Of a DNA stretch of 64,000 bases, positions 1-8,678 are shown one piece after another. The stretch is taken from positions 21,582 to 85,581 of the forward strand of contig DATKUK010000026.1 of NCBI GenBank assembly GCA_035530655.1. The letters run 5' to 3'. Under the pieces are notes generated by a model. That model searched no databases and was not told where the DNA came from. It saw nothing but the letters and a program-made list of their open reading frames with translations. Source of the DNA: DATKUK01 sp035530655 (GTDB taxonomy: Bacteria > Planctomycetota > Phycisphaerae > UBA1845 > DATKUK01). Numbering within the stretch: position 1 is the first letter of the stretch; the number at the start of each line of letters is the position of its first letter. Both the position numbers and the translations under genes were made by a program.

Positions 1-1
1 T

Positions 2-1084
2 TGCGGGAACACATCACGGTCGGTGACGCTGACCGTGGATGGGCCCGGCTGTCTGGCTGTTTCGCCGGCCGGACCGTTCGCTTCGTCTGCCTGCGAAGGA
101 GCTGAACCCAATCCAGGTTCCAAGACGTACACCATAAACAACACAGGTGGCGCCAGCTGCCCCCCCATCTCATGGTCCGCTACGCCAGACGGCGATTGGG
201 TGGATGTTACTCCCAGCCAGGGCCAACTTGCCGGCGGAGCCAACCGAAATGTTGTTCTATCTCTCAACAGCAATGCTCAGGGGCTATCTGAAGGCACCCA
301 CGAGTGTATCGTGACCTTCGCCAACATGACTAATGGTTGTGGCGATACGTCACGCAACGTGTCTCTGGCGATCGACGTCCCACCGGACATGCCTGCGGGC
401 CCGTCCCCGCAGGATGATGCAGACACCGTCTCTACCGGAACGACTCTCGACTGGGCTGACGCGTCTGGGGCGACCAAGTATGACCTCTATCTGGACACAG
501 CCTGCCCGCCGAGCCGGAAGGTCGCCGAAGACTGGCCGGATAGCCGCTACGACCCGGGCGATCTTGCTTGCGACGAGACTTATTGCTGGCGGGTGGTGGC
601 AAAGAACGACTGTGCCAGCACCGAGGGCCCGGTCTGGCGCTTATCTACTGGCCCGTGCCCTACCGTAGAGCCTCGCTGGAGCCCAAACGAGCTGGATTTC
701 GGAACCAGCTCGACATCACTGACTTTCGAAGCCTGGAACGCGGCGGAAGCGGAAGGTGACTGGACCTTCGACGTATTGCCAGATCCAGATGCGTCCTGGC
801 TTTCGGTGAGCCCAGACACCGGGTCAAGTTCCGGCTCGTCGGACAGACAGACCGTAACTGTAACAGTTGATCGTACGGGATTGAGTCCCGGGACCTATAA
901 CGGAGAAATCATCCTGTCGGGAGAGACTCCTGAGGACGCGGTCGTGCCCGTGCGAATGGAGGTCGGCTGTGCCTGTGGGGCTGTGGGTCCGCTGGCGCCC
1001 CTCGGCATGGCAATTGGATTCCTTCTGCTTGCTCGCATCCAGCATTATCACGGCTGGGCCCGTAGGCGTCGAAAACAACCGTAG
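2..1084 (+). CDS. Surface protein with BACON-like and FN3-like domains and a C-terminal sorting tail (5' end outside window)
   Basis: The reading frame is open to the left edge, so the gene starts before the window; the first visible in-frame start, GTG at 23, falls inside a repeated domain and is not the real start. The visible residues show a BACON-like beta-sandwich, then an FN3-like domain (about residues 120-207 counted from GTG 23) and a second BACON-like domain (about 215-312). A CGNTSRSVTLTVD segment at the edge matches GCGDTSRNVSLAID inside, supporting tandem repeats. The end is a Cys-containing linker, a hydrophobic stretch and a RRRRK tail, the layout of MYXO/PEP-CTERM-type sorting signals. 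The role is probably an envelope or exported adhesion or carbohydrate-contacting protein; the substrate is unknown. Confidence 0.8.
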   Translation, partial: CGNTSRSVTLTVDGPGCLAVSPAGPFASSACEGAEPNPGSKTYTINNTGGASCPPISWSATPDGDWVDVTPSQGQLAGGANRNVVLSLNSNAQGLSEGTHECIVTFANMTNGCGDTSRNVSLAIDVPPDMPAGPSPQDDADTVSTGTTLDWADASGATKYDLYLDTACPPSRKVAEDWPDSRYDPGDLACDETYCWRVVAKNDCASTEGPVWRLSTGPCPTVEPRWSPNELDFGTSSTSLTFEAWNAAEAEGDWTFDVLPDPDASWLSVSPDTGSSSGSSDRQTVTVTVDRTGLSPGTYNGEIILSGETPEDAVVPVRMEVGCACGAVGPLAPLGMAIGFLLLARIQHYHGWARRRRKQP

Positions 1085-1187
1085 TCATGTCCCCGGCCCA
1101 CCGGGGTGAGGTCGGCAGGCGGGATTTGACATGATGTTCGTCGTTGTCGTGCTCTGCTCGTGGCGCACTGTTGAGATGAGTTGGGCA

Positions 1188-2024
1188 TCAGGCCCGGCGT
1201 CCGTGCCACAGCCGAACAAGCGTCGCTGGTAGCAGGACGAACAGGAGGTCCACTAACCCGAGTGGCATACAGGAGGCTGCGGTCCCGCCGAGCGTGTCTT
1301 CATCCATCATCCCCTGGCTGCGGGAGCCACGCAGGATGCCAAGCCCGAGTTCGGAGTCCTCAGTGCCCACGACGTAGGAGCCTGGCAGTAGCTCCTGTAG
1401 TGCCTCATCCACCAGCCAGAGATGGCGGGGGTATACGCTTTCTGAATCGGCGACGCCCATAAGGCTGTCCGTGGCGCGCCACGTCTCCGGCGCCTCTGGG
1501 TCAACTGCGCCGCTGGCATATTCGTCGAACGCGCCGAGCATATGCCCCACCTCGTGAGCGACGATCTGTCGGCAGAGTTCTTCAAAAGTCAGGCCAGGAG
1601 CATACAGACACCAGTCCACTACGCTGGTCGTACCCGGTTCAAGGAATACGCGCACCGTGTAATGAGCCTGGGTCACCGAAGTAAAGACAAGTTCGAGCCG
1701 AATCGGAATCTGCGATCCGCCGTCCTCTACTGCCAGCTTGCCACTCCATACATCCTCTATTTCATGCTTGATCGCGCTGAGAAGCCCAACCACCTCCTCG
1801 TCCGCATTTGCGAACAGGTACAGAACGAGCACCACTTCGTCGCTCGCCGCCACGATGTCGAACCTCGCAGTCCATCGCCGCTCCGCCTCTTGTCCAGCCA
1901 CAATGGTCCGTTCTACGTGGATCGTGTGCTCGGCATCGCTGAGAAGCTCTTCCCCGAATAGGGACTGTGGCAGTCCAGCCAGCAGCGAGGCAAAGAGAAT
2001 AGTGAGTACCAAGTGTCTTAGCAT
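1188..2024 (-). CDS. Secreted zinc metalloprotease-like protein with C-terminal membrane tail
   Basis: The 278-residue protein begins with a signal peptide (hydrophobic residues about 4-23). Around residue 160 it has HEVGHMLGAFDEY, which fits the HExxHxxGxxD metzincin-type zinc-binding motif with its catalytic glutamate. The C-terminus repeats the layout of the neighbouring surface protein: a Cys, a hydrophobic segment (GLVDLLFVLLPATLV) and a short basic tail, suggesting anchoring or sorting by the same machinery. It converges with the upstream surface gene and is separated from it by about 100 bp. The exact protease family cannot be fixed by eye; substrates are unknown. Confidence 0.75.
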   Translation of the reverse strand: MLRHLVLTILFASLLAGLPQSLFGEELLSDAEHTIHVERTIVAGQEAERRWTARFDIVAASDEVVLVLYLFANADEEVVGLLSAIKHEIEDVWSGKLAVEDGGSQIPIRLELVFTSVTQAHYTVRVFLEPGTTSVVDWCLYAPGLTFEELCRQIVAHEVGHMLGAFDEYASGAVDPEAPETWRATDSLMGVADSESVYPRHLWLVDEALQELLPGSYVVGTEDSELGLGILRGSRSQGMMDEDTLGGTAASCMPLGLVDLLFVLLPATLVRLWHGRRA

Positions 2025-3087
2025 CTTCAGGACGTTGGAGTAGGTCGATAAAGCCGTCGCTTACAGCGCGGCGCCTGCCTCCCGCTGTTGCCCCGCCGGG
2101 TCAGGTTCTGACGCTTCGCCTCCGTCGCGTGTCTTTCGGCGAACTGCAAGACCCACTTCAGAAGCACTTATGACTCGAGAGGTGTCGGGCGGGGTGATGG
2201 GCAGGTGCCCAGCACTAATGGTGAACTGAGTCGCCAATCATAGCTCTTACAGGACGTGAATAGTTGGCAGTTTTGCCGCGCGTGCCAGATTTGCCGTCTG
2301 GTTTGGTCGTGCCGACACTACTGGCGGCGGCGCCGATCGGACCTGCGACCGGACGACTGCCGGTCGTAAATCATGTCCGGTGGAATGGATCGTAAGTTGC
2401 CTAATGACGCAGACTTGCTGAAGACGTCTGGGACACCGGTAGGCGAGGCGCTGCAAAATGCGCTGCATTCGAGTCGGTTCAGGCGTGGATTGAGGCATGT
2501 CCTGTGCGGCCGACCGTCGAACGGCCCGACCGCATCAAGGTGAGACTCCAAAGCAAAGTCGCACCGAATCGCACCGAATCGCAGAACTGTCAGAACGGCT
2601 CTGAGACGATTTAGGCCGACCGGAGGTAGGGCTCGGACACGCTACGTTCACTGGCAGGCGAGCCAGACCCCTTCCCAACGATCTGGGCACATCGGCCGAC
2701 CTAACGGTCAGTCTGCGGACAAGCGACCCAATGTCGGCGCCTTCTGCTGTCTCACGGTCTGTTCACGCCCGCGTCAGTCGCGCCGGCAAGACACCTTTCC
2801 GAATTGCCGCCTGCAGGGCAACTGAGTGGATGATCCGTGGCTGTGTGGCCGAGCCCGTCGGGTCCGGCTGATCAGCTCGGGGCTACGAAGTCTGCGTGTA
2901 GCGACATTGGTCAGGCGGCAGCCGGCCGATCCGGCTCGGTCGCCGCATCATCGCTGTCAGAAATGGGGGCCTGGCGAGATGATTGTACAGGCCCGACGCT
3001 ATCAGGTAGGATACATCGTCTTTGATCACGAAAGGCCCCGGGGGATCTGGCAGTTCGTCCTGCGAGGCCCGACCCAGAGGAACGGCT
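2025..3087. other. Gene-poor junction between host genes and the accessory island
   Basis: No convincing coding sequence was found in this 1.06-kb stretch; the open frames lack ribosome sites and family motifs. It contains a 10-bp tandem repeat, TCGCACCGAA, at 2559-2578 plus a half copy. It marks the change from envelope-type genes to defence genes. A copy of the tRNA-Ile 3' end, expected if an integrative element ended here, was not seen by eye. Confidence 0.5.
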
Positions 3088-5862
3088 TTGCCCGCGGAAG
3101 AGAAGGCCAGGCAGAAGATCGATCGCCAGTTGGGCGAATCCGGCTGGCTCGTCCAGGACCATGCCGACATGAACATCTCGGCCGGTCCGGGCGTAGCCGT
3201 GCGAGAGTTCCCGCTCAGGACCGGCTCGGCCGACTATCTTCTCTACGCCGACGGCAAAGCCATCGGCGTGGTCGAGGCCAAGCCCGAAGGTCACACGCTC
3301 ACCGGGGTCGAGACCCAATCGGCCAAGTACACCACGGGCCTGCCCGCAGGCCTGCCCCACTGGCACCTGCCGCTGCCCTTCGCGTACGAATCCACCGGGG
3401 TCGTCACGCAGTTCACTAACGGCCTCGATCCCAGCCCTCGCAGCCGCGAGGTGTTCGCCTTCCACCGCCCGGAGGAACTGATCCGCCTCGCCCAGCTCGG
3501 CGCCGACCAGCTCCGCGCCAAGCTCCAGCGGCTACCCGCACTCGACACCGGTCGCCTGTGGGACGTCCAGGTCGAGGCCGTTCAAAACCTGGAGCGGTCA
3601 CTCGCCGACAATCGCCCGCGAGCCCTCATCCAGATGGCCACGGGCAGCGGCAAGACCTACACAGCCTGTGCGTTCTGCTACCGGCTCATCAGTTTCGCCA
3701 AAGCCAAACGAATCCTCTTTTTGGTGGACCGCAACAATCTCGGCCGCCAGACCCTCAACGAATTCCAGCAGTACGCCAGCACCTACACCAGCTACAAGTT
3801 CACCGAGGAATTCCCCGTCCAGCACCTTCGCCGCAACACCATCGACCCGGCCGGCAAGGTCTGCATCACGACGATCCAACGCCTCTACTCCATGCTCAAG
3901 GACGAGGAGGAATTCCAGGAAGAGAACGAAGAGCAGTCGATGTTCGAGTCGGCCTCGCCGCTCGTGCACGAGCCGCTGCCGGTCGTCTACAATACAAAGA
4001 TCCCGCCCGAAACGTTCGACTTCATCGTGGTCGATGAATGCCACCGGTCGATCTACAACCTCTGGCGACAGGTGCTCGAATACTTCGATGCTTTCCTGAT
4101 CGGCCTGACCGCCACGCCCACCACCCAGACGATCGGCTTCTTCAACGGCAACCTCGTGCAGGACTACTCCCACGAGAAGGCCGTCGCCGACGGGGTCAAC
4201 GTGGGCTACCAAGTCTACCGCATCCAAACCAAAATCACCGAAGGCGGAGCGACCCTTGCCCACGAGCCCGGCCACTACGTCCCCCACCGCGACCGCCGGA
4301 CCCGACAGCGGCGGCTTAGGGAACTCGACGACGACCTCACCTACACAGCCAACCAGCTCGACCGCGACGTGGTCAACGAATCGCAGATCAGACTGGTCGT
4401 ACGGACTTTCCGAGACCGTCTCTTCACCGACATCTTTCCGGGCCGGACCGAGGTGCCCAAAACACTCATCTTCGCCAAGAGCGACCTCCACGCCGACGAC
4501 ATCGTCAAGTTGATGCGTGAGGAGTTCGGCAAGGGCAACGACTTCTGCCAGAAGATTACGTACAAGACGACGGGCAAGAAGCCCGAGGATCTGCTCAAAG
4601 AGTTCCGCAACAGCTACAACCCCCGCGTCGCCGTCACCGTGGACATGATCGCCACCGGCACCGACGTCAAGCCGCTTGAGTGTCTGGTGTTCATGCGGAA
4701 CATCCACTCCGCCTCCTACTTCGAGCAGATGAAGGGACGGGGCTCGCGCATCATCGGCTCGGACGACCTGCTGCAAGTCACACCCGATGCCAGGCACAAG
4801 ACCCACTTCGTCATCGTCGATGCCGTGGGGGTCTGCGAGAACGACAAGACCGAGTCCAAGCCGCTCGATCGAACGCCCTCGGTCCCGTTGGATAAGGTCC
4901 TCCAGTCCGTCGCCCAGGGCATGGTCCACGCCGACGTGGTGTCCACCCTGGCCTCGCGGCTGGCGCGGATGGAGCAGCAGATCACACCCGACCACGCCGA
5001 GCAGATCGCCGCCCAGGCCGACGGCAGGTCACTGGCCGCGTTGACCGCCGACCTTCTGACCAGCCTCGACGCCGATGCTAACGCGGCCAAGGCACGTGAG
5101 AAGTTCAGCCTTCCTCCCGATCAAGAGCCGACCGAGCAGCAGCTCGACGAGGTCGAACGCGAGAGCATGGCCCACGCCCTCCGGCCCTTCCACAACCCAC
5201 GACTGCGGGACACGATCCTCAGCATCAACTCGTCGCTCGAACAGGTCATCGACGAGAGCACGCCGGACGAACTGGTCAGTGCCGGGTTCGATGCCGCCGC
5301 CCGAAGGAAGGCACAATCAGAACTGGCAGACGTCCGTGCGTATTTGGAGGACCACAAGGACGAAATTGAGGCCCTCCAGATCCTCTATTCCAGGCCCTAC
5401 CGGGCCGGGCTGAGGTACCGCCACGTCAAGGAGCTTGCCGCAGCCTTGGAGCGGCCGCCGCTGTCGATCCACCATCCGCAGCAACGGCTGTGGCGGCTGT
5501 TCGAGGTCGTCGAGCCGGACAAGGTCAGGGGCCGCGGCGGCAAGGCGTTGGTGGACCTGGTCGCCATCGTCCGTCACGCCATCGAGCCCGACACGCCGCT
5601 GGTGCCCGTGGCCGACGTGGTCGAGCAAAACTATCAGCAGTGGCTCGGCGAGCAGCAAGCCGCCGGCGTGACGTTCACCCCCGAACAGCAAAAGTGGCTC
5701 GATGCCATCAAGGACCACATCGCCAACAGCCTCAGTATCGAGCAGGATGACCTGGACGATGTGCCCTTCGCCCAGATGGGCGGCCTGGGCAAGGCCCATC
5801 AGCTCTTCGGCGAACGACTCACCGCCATTCTTGACGAACTCAACGGGAGGCTGGCGGCATGA
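3088..5862 (+). CDS. hsdR: Type I restriction enzyme R subunit (HsdR)
   Basis: The 924-residue motor and nuclease subunit of a type I restriction system. The N-terminal PD-(D/E)XK nuclease is visible at about residues 44-66 (SADYLLYADGKAIGVVEAK, with D and E-x-K). SF2 helicase motifs follow: Walker A MATGSGKT near 182, DECH near 315, GLTATP near 338, the ATGTDVKP region and QMKGRGSR near 547, then an EcoEI-type C-terminal region. TTG at 3088 is chosen as start because AGAGG lies 7 nt upstream and the family typically begins with E-x-A-R-x-x-I-D at once; an upstream in-frame TTG at 3022 would add 22 unrelated residues. It overlaps hsdS by ATGA, implying translational coupling. All catalytic motifs look intact. 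Confidence 0.95.
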   Translation: MPAEEKARQKIDRQLGESGWLVQDHADMNISAGPGVAVREFPLRTGSADYLLYADGKAIGVVEAKPEGHTLTGVETQSAKYTTGLPAGLPHWHLPLPFAYESTGVVTQFTNGLDPSPRSREVFAFHRPEELIRLAQLGADQLRAKLQRLPALDTGRLWDVQVEAVQNLERSLADNRPRALIQMATGSGKTYTACAFCYRLISFAKAKRILFLVDRNNLGRQTLNEFQQYASTYTSYKFTEEFPVQHLRRNTIDPAGKVCITTIQRLYSMLKDEEEFQEENEEQSMFESASPLVHEPLPVVYNTKIPPETFDFIVVDECHRSIYNLWRQVLEYFDAFLIGLTATPTTQTIGFFNGNLVQDYSHEKAVADGVNVGYQVYRIQTKITEGGATLAHEPGHYVPHRDRRTRQRRLRELDDDLTYTANQLDRDVVNESQIRLVVRTFRDRLFTDIFPGRTEVPKTLIFAKSDLHADDIVKLMREEFGKGNDFCQKITYKTTGKKPEDLLKEFRNSYNPRVAVTVDMIATGTDVKPLECLVFMRNIHSASYFEQMKGRGSRIIGSDDLLQVTPDARHKTHFVIVDAVGVCENDKTESKPLDRTPSVPLDKVLQSVAQGMVHADVVSTLASRLARMEQQITPDHAEQIAAQADGRSLAALTADLLTSLDADANAAKAREKFSLPPDQEPTEQQLDEVERESMAHALRPFHNPRLRDTILSINSSLEQVIDESTPDELVSAGFDAAARRKAQSELADVRAYLEDHKDEIEALQILYSRPYRAGLRYRHVKELAAALERPPLSIHHPQQRLWRLFEVVEPDKVRGRGGKALVDLVAIVRHAIEPDTPLVPVADVVEQNYQQWLGEQQAAGVTFTPEQQKWLDAIKDHIANSLSIEQDDLDDVPFAQMGGLGKAHQLFGERLTAILDELNGRLAA

Positions 5863-7268
5863 GCGCGGGCAACGATCTGCCGAAGGGGTGGAGTGCCTGC
5901 ACGCTCGGCGATCTAGTCGAGATCATCCGTGGTGTGTCATACAAGAAGCAACAGGCCACCGCGGAGCCGGGCGATGGTCGAGTGCCTATTCTCCGGGCTA
6001 CCAATATAAACCAGTCAGTTGATTTTGACGGGCTGGTATACGTCCCGCAGGAATGTGTCTCCGAAGAGCAGATGCTCCAACCAGGCGATATCGTTGTCGC
6101 TGCATCAAGCGGAAGCCGAAGTGTTGTCGGCAAGGCCGCACAAGTGATCGAACAGTGGCTGGGTTCCTTCGGGGCTTTCTGTATGGGCCTGCGACCAAAC
6201 CCGGCTATTGAGTCAAACTTTGTTGCCTTCTTCCTCCAAACGCAGGAGTATCGACACACCGTTTCACTGTTGTCGTCCGGGTCAAACATCAATAACCTCA
6301 AACGCGATCACATCCAATCATTTCCCTTCCGCCTCGCACCCCTCGGCGAACAACGCCGCATCGTCGCCAAGATCGAGGAGTTGTTCTCCGACCTGGATGC
6401 AGGTGTAGCTGCATTGGAGCGGGCCAAGGCCAACCTCAAGCGTTACCGTGCGGCCGTCCTGAAGGTCGCTGTCGAGGGCCGGCTCGTTCCCTCCGCAGGT
6501 GAGGCAAGCGTTTTCTCCAAGCCAGCATGGCATGTGATTAGCACGGCAATCGAGTCTTTAGAGCAAGGCTGGAGCCCACGTTGCGAGCGAAACCCATCCG
6601 GGAATCCGGAGACCTGGGGTGTCATCAAAACGAGCGCGGTTCAGCACATGTCCTATGTTGCAGATGAGAACAAGAAGCTGCCAGACTCCCTACCGCCGCG
6701 GCCCAAACTGGAGGTTGGCAAGAACGATCTACTGATCACGCGTGCTGGCCCTCGTAAGCGTTGCGGCGTGTGCTGCCTGGTAAAGAGAACGCGGCCTCGG
6801 CTTATTGTGTGCGATAAGGTATATCGCTTGCGCGCTGACACCAAGAAGGCTACTCCGGGTTACCTTGAGGTAGCTCTGAACGCACCACAGATCCTTGATG
6901 AATTGGATGTGTTAAAATCCGGGATCTCAGACAGCGGTGTCAATCTAACGCAAGGACGATTCCGCAAACTGCGAATACCGCTTCCTACTTTGCAGGATCA
7001 AGTTGTCATCGTCTCGGAGGTCGAACGCCTGCTATCTCTCGCTGACAAAACGGCGAATGTTCTGGATCGCGCGATATCCATGTCTGAGCGGTTGCGCCAA
7101 TGCCTATTGAAGCGAGCCTTTGAGGGCAAGCTCGTACCGCAAGATCCCAGTGACGAGCCGGCCGACAAGCTGCTGGCATCCATCCGGCAAGATCGCGAGC
7201 GGCGTTCCGCCAGGCCAAAGCCTCGGACCCGAAAGGCACGGCGATCAGCAAAGAAGACGAGGGCGTAG
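5859..7268 (+). CDS. hsdS: Type I restriction enzyme specificity subunit (HsdS)
   Basis: A 469-residue DNA-recognition subunit with two target recognition domains. The first opens with LPKGWSACTLGDLVEIIRG, the classical TRD start, and ends at the conserved region with EQRRIVAKIEELFSDLD near residues 165-180. The second TRD (about 220-375) is followed by another coiled-coil conserved region and a basic tail. The start ATG overlaps the hsdR stop by 4 bp and is preceded by GGGAGG 7 nt upstream. The specificity cannot be read from sequence. It stands directly after hsdR, whereas hsdM lies two genes downstream. Confidence 0.95.
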   Translation: MSAGNDLPKGWSACTLGDLVEIIRGVSYKKQQATAEPGDGRVPILRATNINQSVDFDGLVYVPQECVSEEQMLQPGDIVVAASSGSRSVVGKAAQVIEQWLGSFGAFCMGLRPNPAIESNFVAFFLQTQEYRHTVSLLSSGSNINNLKRDHIQSFPFRLAPLGEQRRIVAKIEELFSDLDAGVAALERAKANLKRYRAAVLKVAVEGRLVPSAGEASVFSKPAWHVISTAIESLEQGWSPRCERNPSGNPETWGVIKTSAVQHMSYVADENKKLPDSLPPRPKLEVGKNDLLITRAGPRKRCGVCCLVKRTRPRLIVCDKVYRLRADTKKATPGYLEVALNAPQILDELDVLKSGISDSGVNLTQGRFRKLRIPLPTLQDQVVIVSEVERLLSLADKTANVLDRAISMSERLRQCLLKRAFEGKLVPQDPSDEPADKLLASIRQDRERRSARPKPRTRKARRSAKKTRA

Positions 7269-8588
7269 ATGAGTAAACGCTACGTATTTTGGCGAACGCC
7301 AGCAGGGAGGCCATATAGAGGTGGTGACGAGAAGCACGCACCGTTAGAATTACTCGCCGACATCGGCACGTCTGCGACCATCAACAAGGAAGGGAAGCCG
7401 ACATGGGAGGCTTTTGGGTTCCACAGGCTTGAGACGGCCATTCGTGCCAGGTTCGTGGTCCTCAGCCCCAACGGCGTTGAGTTGAACGAAACGGACTCAT
7501 GGGCGATCATCTGGTCCGCCATCCGATCAGTCGTACAGAAATCTGGCGGGCAGTCGCCGATCCGACTACGAGCCTTCATCGAGAAAGCCAACGCCAGTGC
7601 GGCGAGCCACTTCCGCACCAGGCCAAAGGAGTACGTGCTAGTAACGTCTCTATCGGTCAAGTCATTCCCGGCGACCCGCCTGAAAGTCAAGAACTGCGAG
7701 ATTGTTCCCTTGAAGCGACGAGGCCGGCGTTATCCGTATCCGGGTGTGCTCAGGCTGCAATCTCGGCGAACCGCTTTCGGCAGACATGTCGACACGACTG
7801 AGTATCAATTCGTTCGAGTAAGAACGGCCGAACGTACGATCCACGAGGCCGCTCAACGTGCTCTGGAGGCGCTGGATCTTTTACGGGGATTGTGGACCCT
7901 CCTCGCGACGTATGGCACGTGGGGGATGCATTGGGGCTCGCCTGAACAGAAGCCGCTCGGCGTGATCCATATCGGCCCAGTTCACACGCTACACTTCCCA
8001 GACGGCCGACTGGTAGGGAACACCTACTGGTATCAACCCCACTTCGCCGAGGACCGCAAGCTTTTTGAGCCGAAGAAGGGATGGGCCGATATCGAGAGGT
8101 ACCGTCGATGGGCGACACGTCGGTTACATCGTCTGCCCTTCCAGCAAGATATAGAAGACCTCATCATCCGATATGTGAACGCCCTCGATCACGCAAATCT
8201 GGACGTCGCATTCCTCCAAATGTGGAGCATCCTCGAAAAGCTGACGAACACGGTGGGAGCCAACTACGACGAGACAATCCGTCGAGCGGTCTGGCGCTTC
8301 ACGGATCGCCGGCTTGCCGGAGAAATGCTCGAATCGCTACGATTACGACGGAACCAGTATGTCCATGCCGCCAAGTCACCCGAGGATCGCGAGCAGATCA
8401 CGTACATGGTCAAGGATCTGGTTGATCCTCATCTTCACGACCTTATCCGCAACGACTTTCGGGTTGAGAGCCTGGAAGAGTACGCGGCGTGTCTGGCCCT
8501 ACCTACGGATATCAAGACATTGGAAAAGCGGCAACAGCAAATGCGACGAGCCGCGCGAATGCTCAAGAGACAGGGGAACCGTTCGTGA
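7269..8588 (+). CDS. HEPN-motif protein embedded in the hsd operon (putative RNase or toxin)
   Basis: A 439-residue protein directly following hsdS with no gap and a GAGGG ribosome site. Near residue 360 it carries RNQYVH, matching the R-x4-H catalytic motif of HEPN ribonucleases in the RNxxxH form, inside a helical segment preceded by LRLR and ending before VHAAK. The rest of the C-terminal half reads like an Apea-type HEPN domain; the N-terminal half is unrecognised. PrrC and RloC anticodon nucleases occur inside type I hsd loci as back-up responses, so a similar role is inferred. Its stop TGA overlaps a GTG that begins a decayed hsdM start. Family assignment rests on one motif and helical context. 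Confidence 0.6.
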   Translation: MSKRYVFWRTPAGRPYRGGDEKHAPLELLADIGTSATINKEGKPTWEAFGFHRLETAIRARFVVLSPNGVELNETDSWAIIWSAIRSVVQKSGGQSPIRLRAFIEKANASAASHFRTRPKEYVLVTSLSVKSFPATRLKVKNCEIVPLKRRGRRYPYPGVLRLQSRRTAFGRHVDTTEYQFVRVRTAERTIHEAAQRALEALDLLRGLWTLLATYGTWGMHWGSPEQKPLGVIHIGPVHTLHFPDGRLVGNTYWYQPHFAEDRKLFEPKKGWADIERYRRWATRRLHRLPFQQDIEDLIIRYVNALDHANLDVAFLQMWSILEKLTNTVGANYDETIRRAVWRFTDRRLAGEMLESLRLRRNQYVHAAKSPEDREQITYMVKDLVDPHLHDLIRNDFRVESLEEYAACLALPTDIKTLEKRQQQMRRAARMLKRQGNRS

Positions 8589-8652
8589 GCACCGCGGTCC
8601 AACAGGTCGCCAGAAAGAGGCCAGCTTCGCCCATGTGTTGTGGGATTACAGG
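8585..8652 (+). pseudogene. Decayed copy of the hsdM 5' end
   Basis: Starting at GTG 8585, which overlaps the HEPN stop, about 68 nt align with the first 69 nt of the intact hsdM at 10049, roughly 70 percent identical by eye, including an exact 12-nt block (GCCCATGTGTTG at 8629 and 10094). A one-base deletion puts the second half in another frame, where FAHVLWDY can be read beside FAHVLRDD of hsdM. This suggests that hsdM once followed the HEPN gene directly, and that the next gene was placed between them or that hsdM was replaced. Confidence 0.65.
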
Positions 8653-8678
8653 CGGCCGGCGTACGAAGGAGCACACGA

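Noticed and set aside
1046..1063. TGGGCCCGTAGG similar to the tRNA-Ile end as left attachment site
   Set aside because: Only 8 bases match before it diverges, and it lies inside the end of a coding sequence.
2826..3419. 197-residue open frame overlapping the hsdR N-terminus
   Set aside because: Arg/Ser-rich composition, no ribosome site and no motif; the hsdR frame explains the region.
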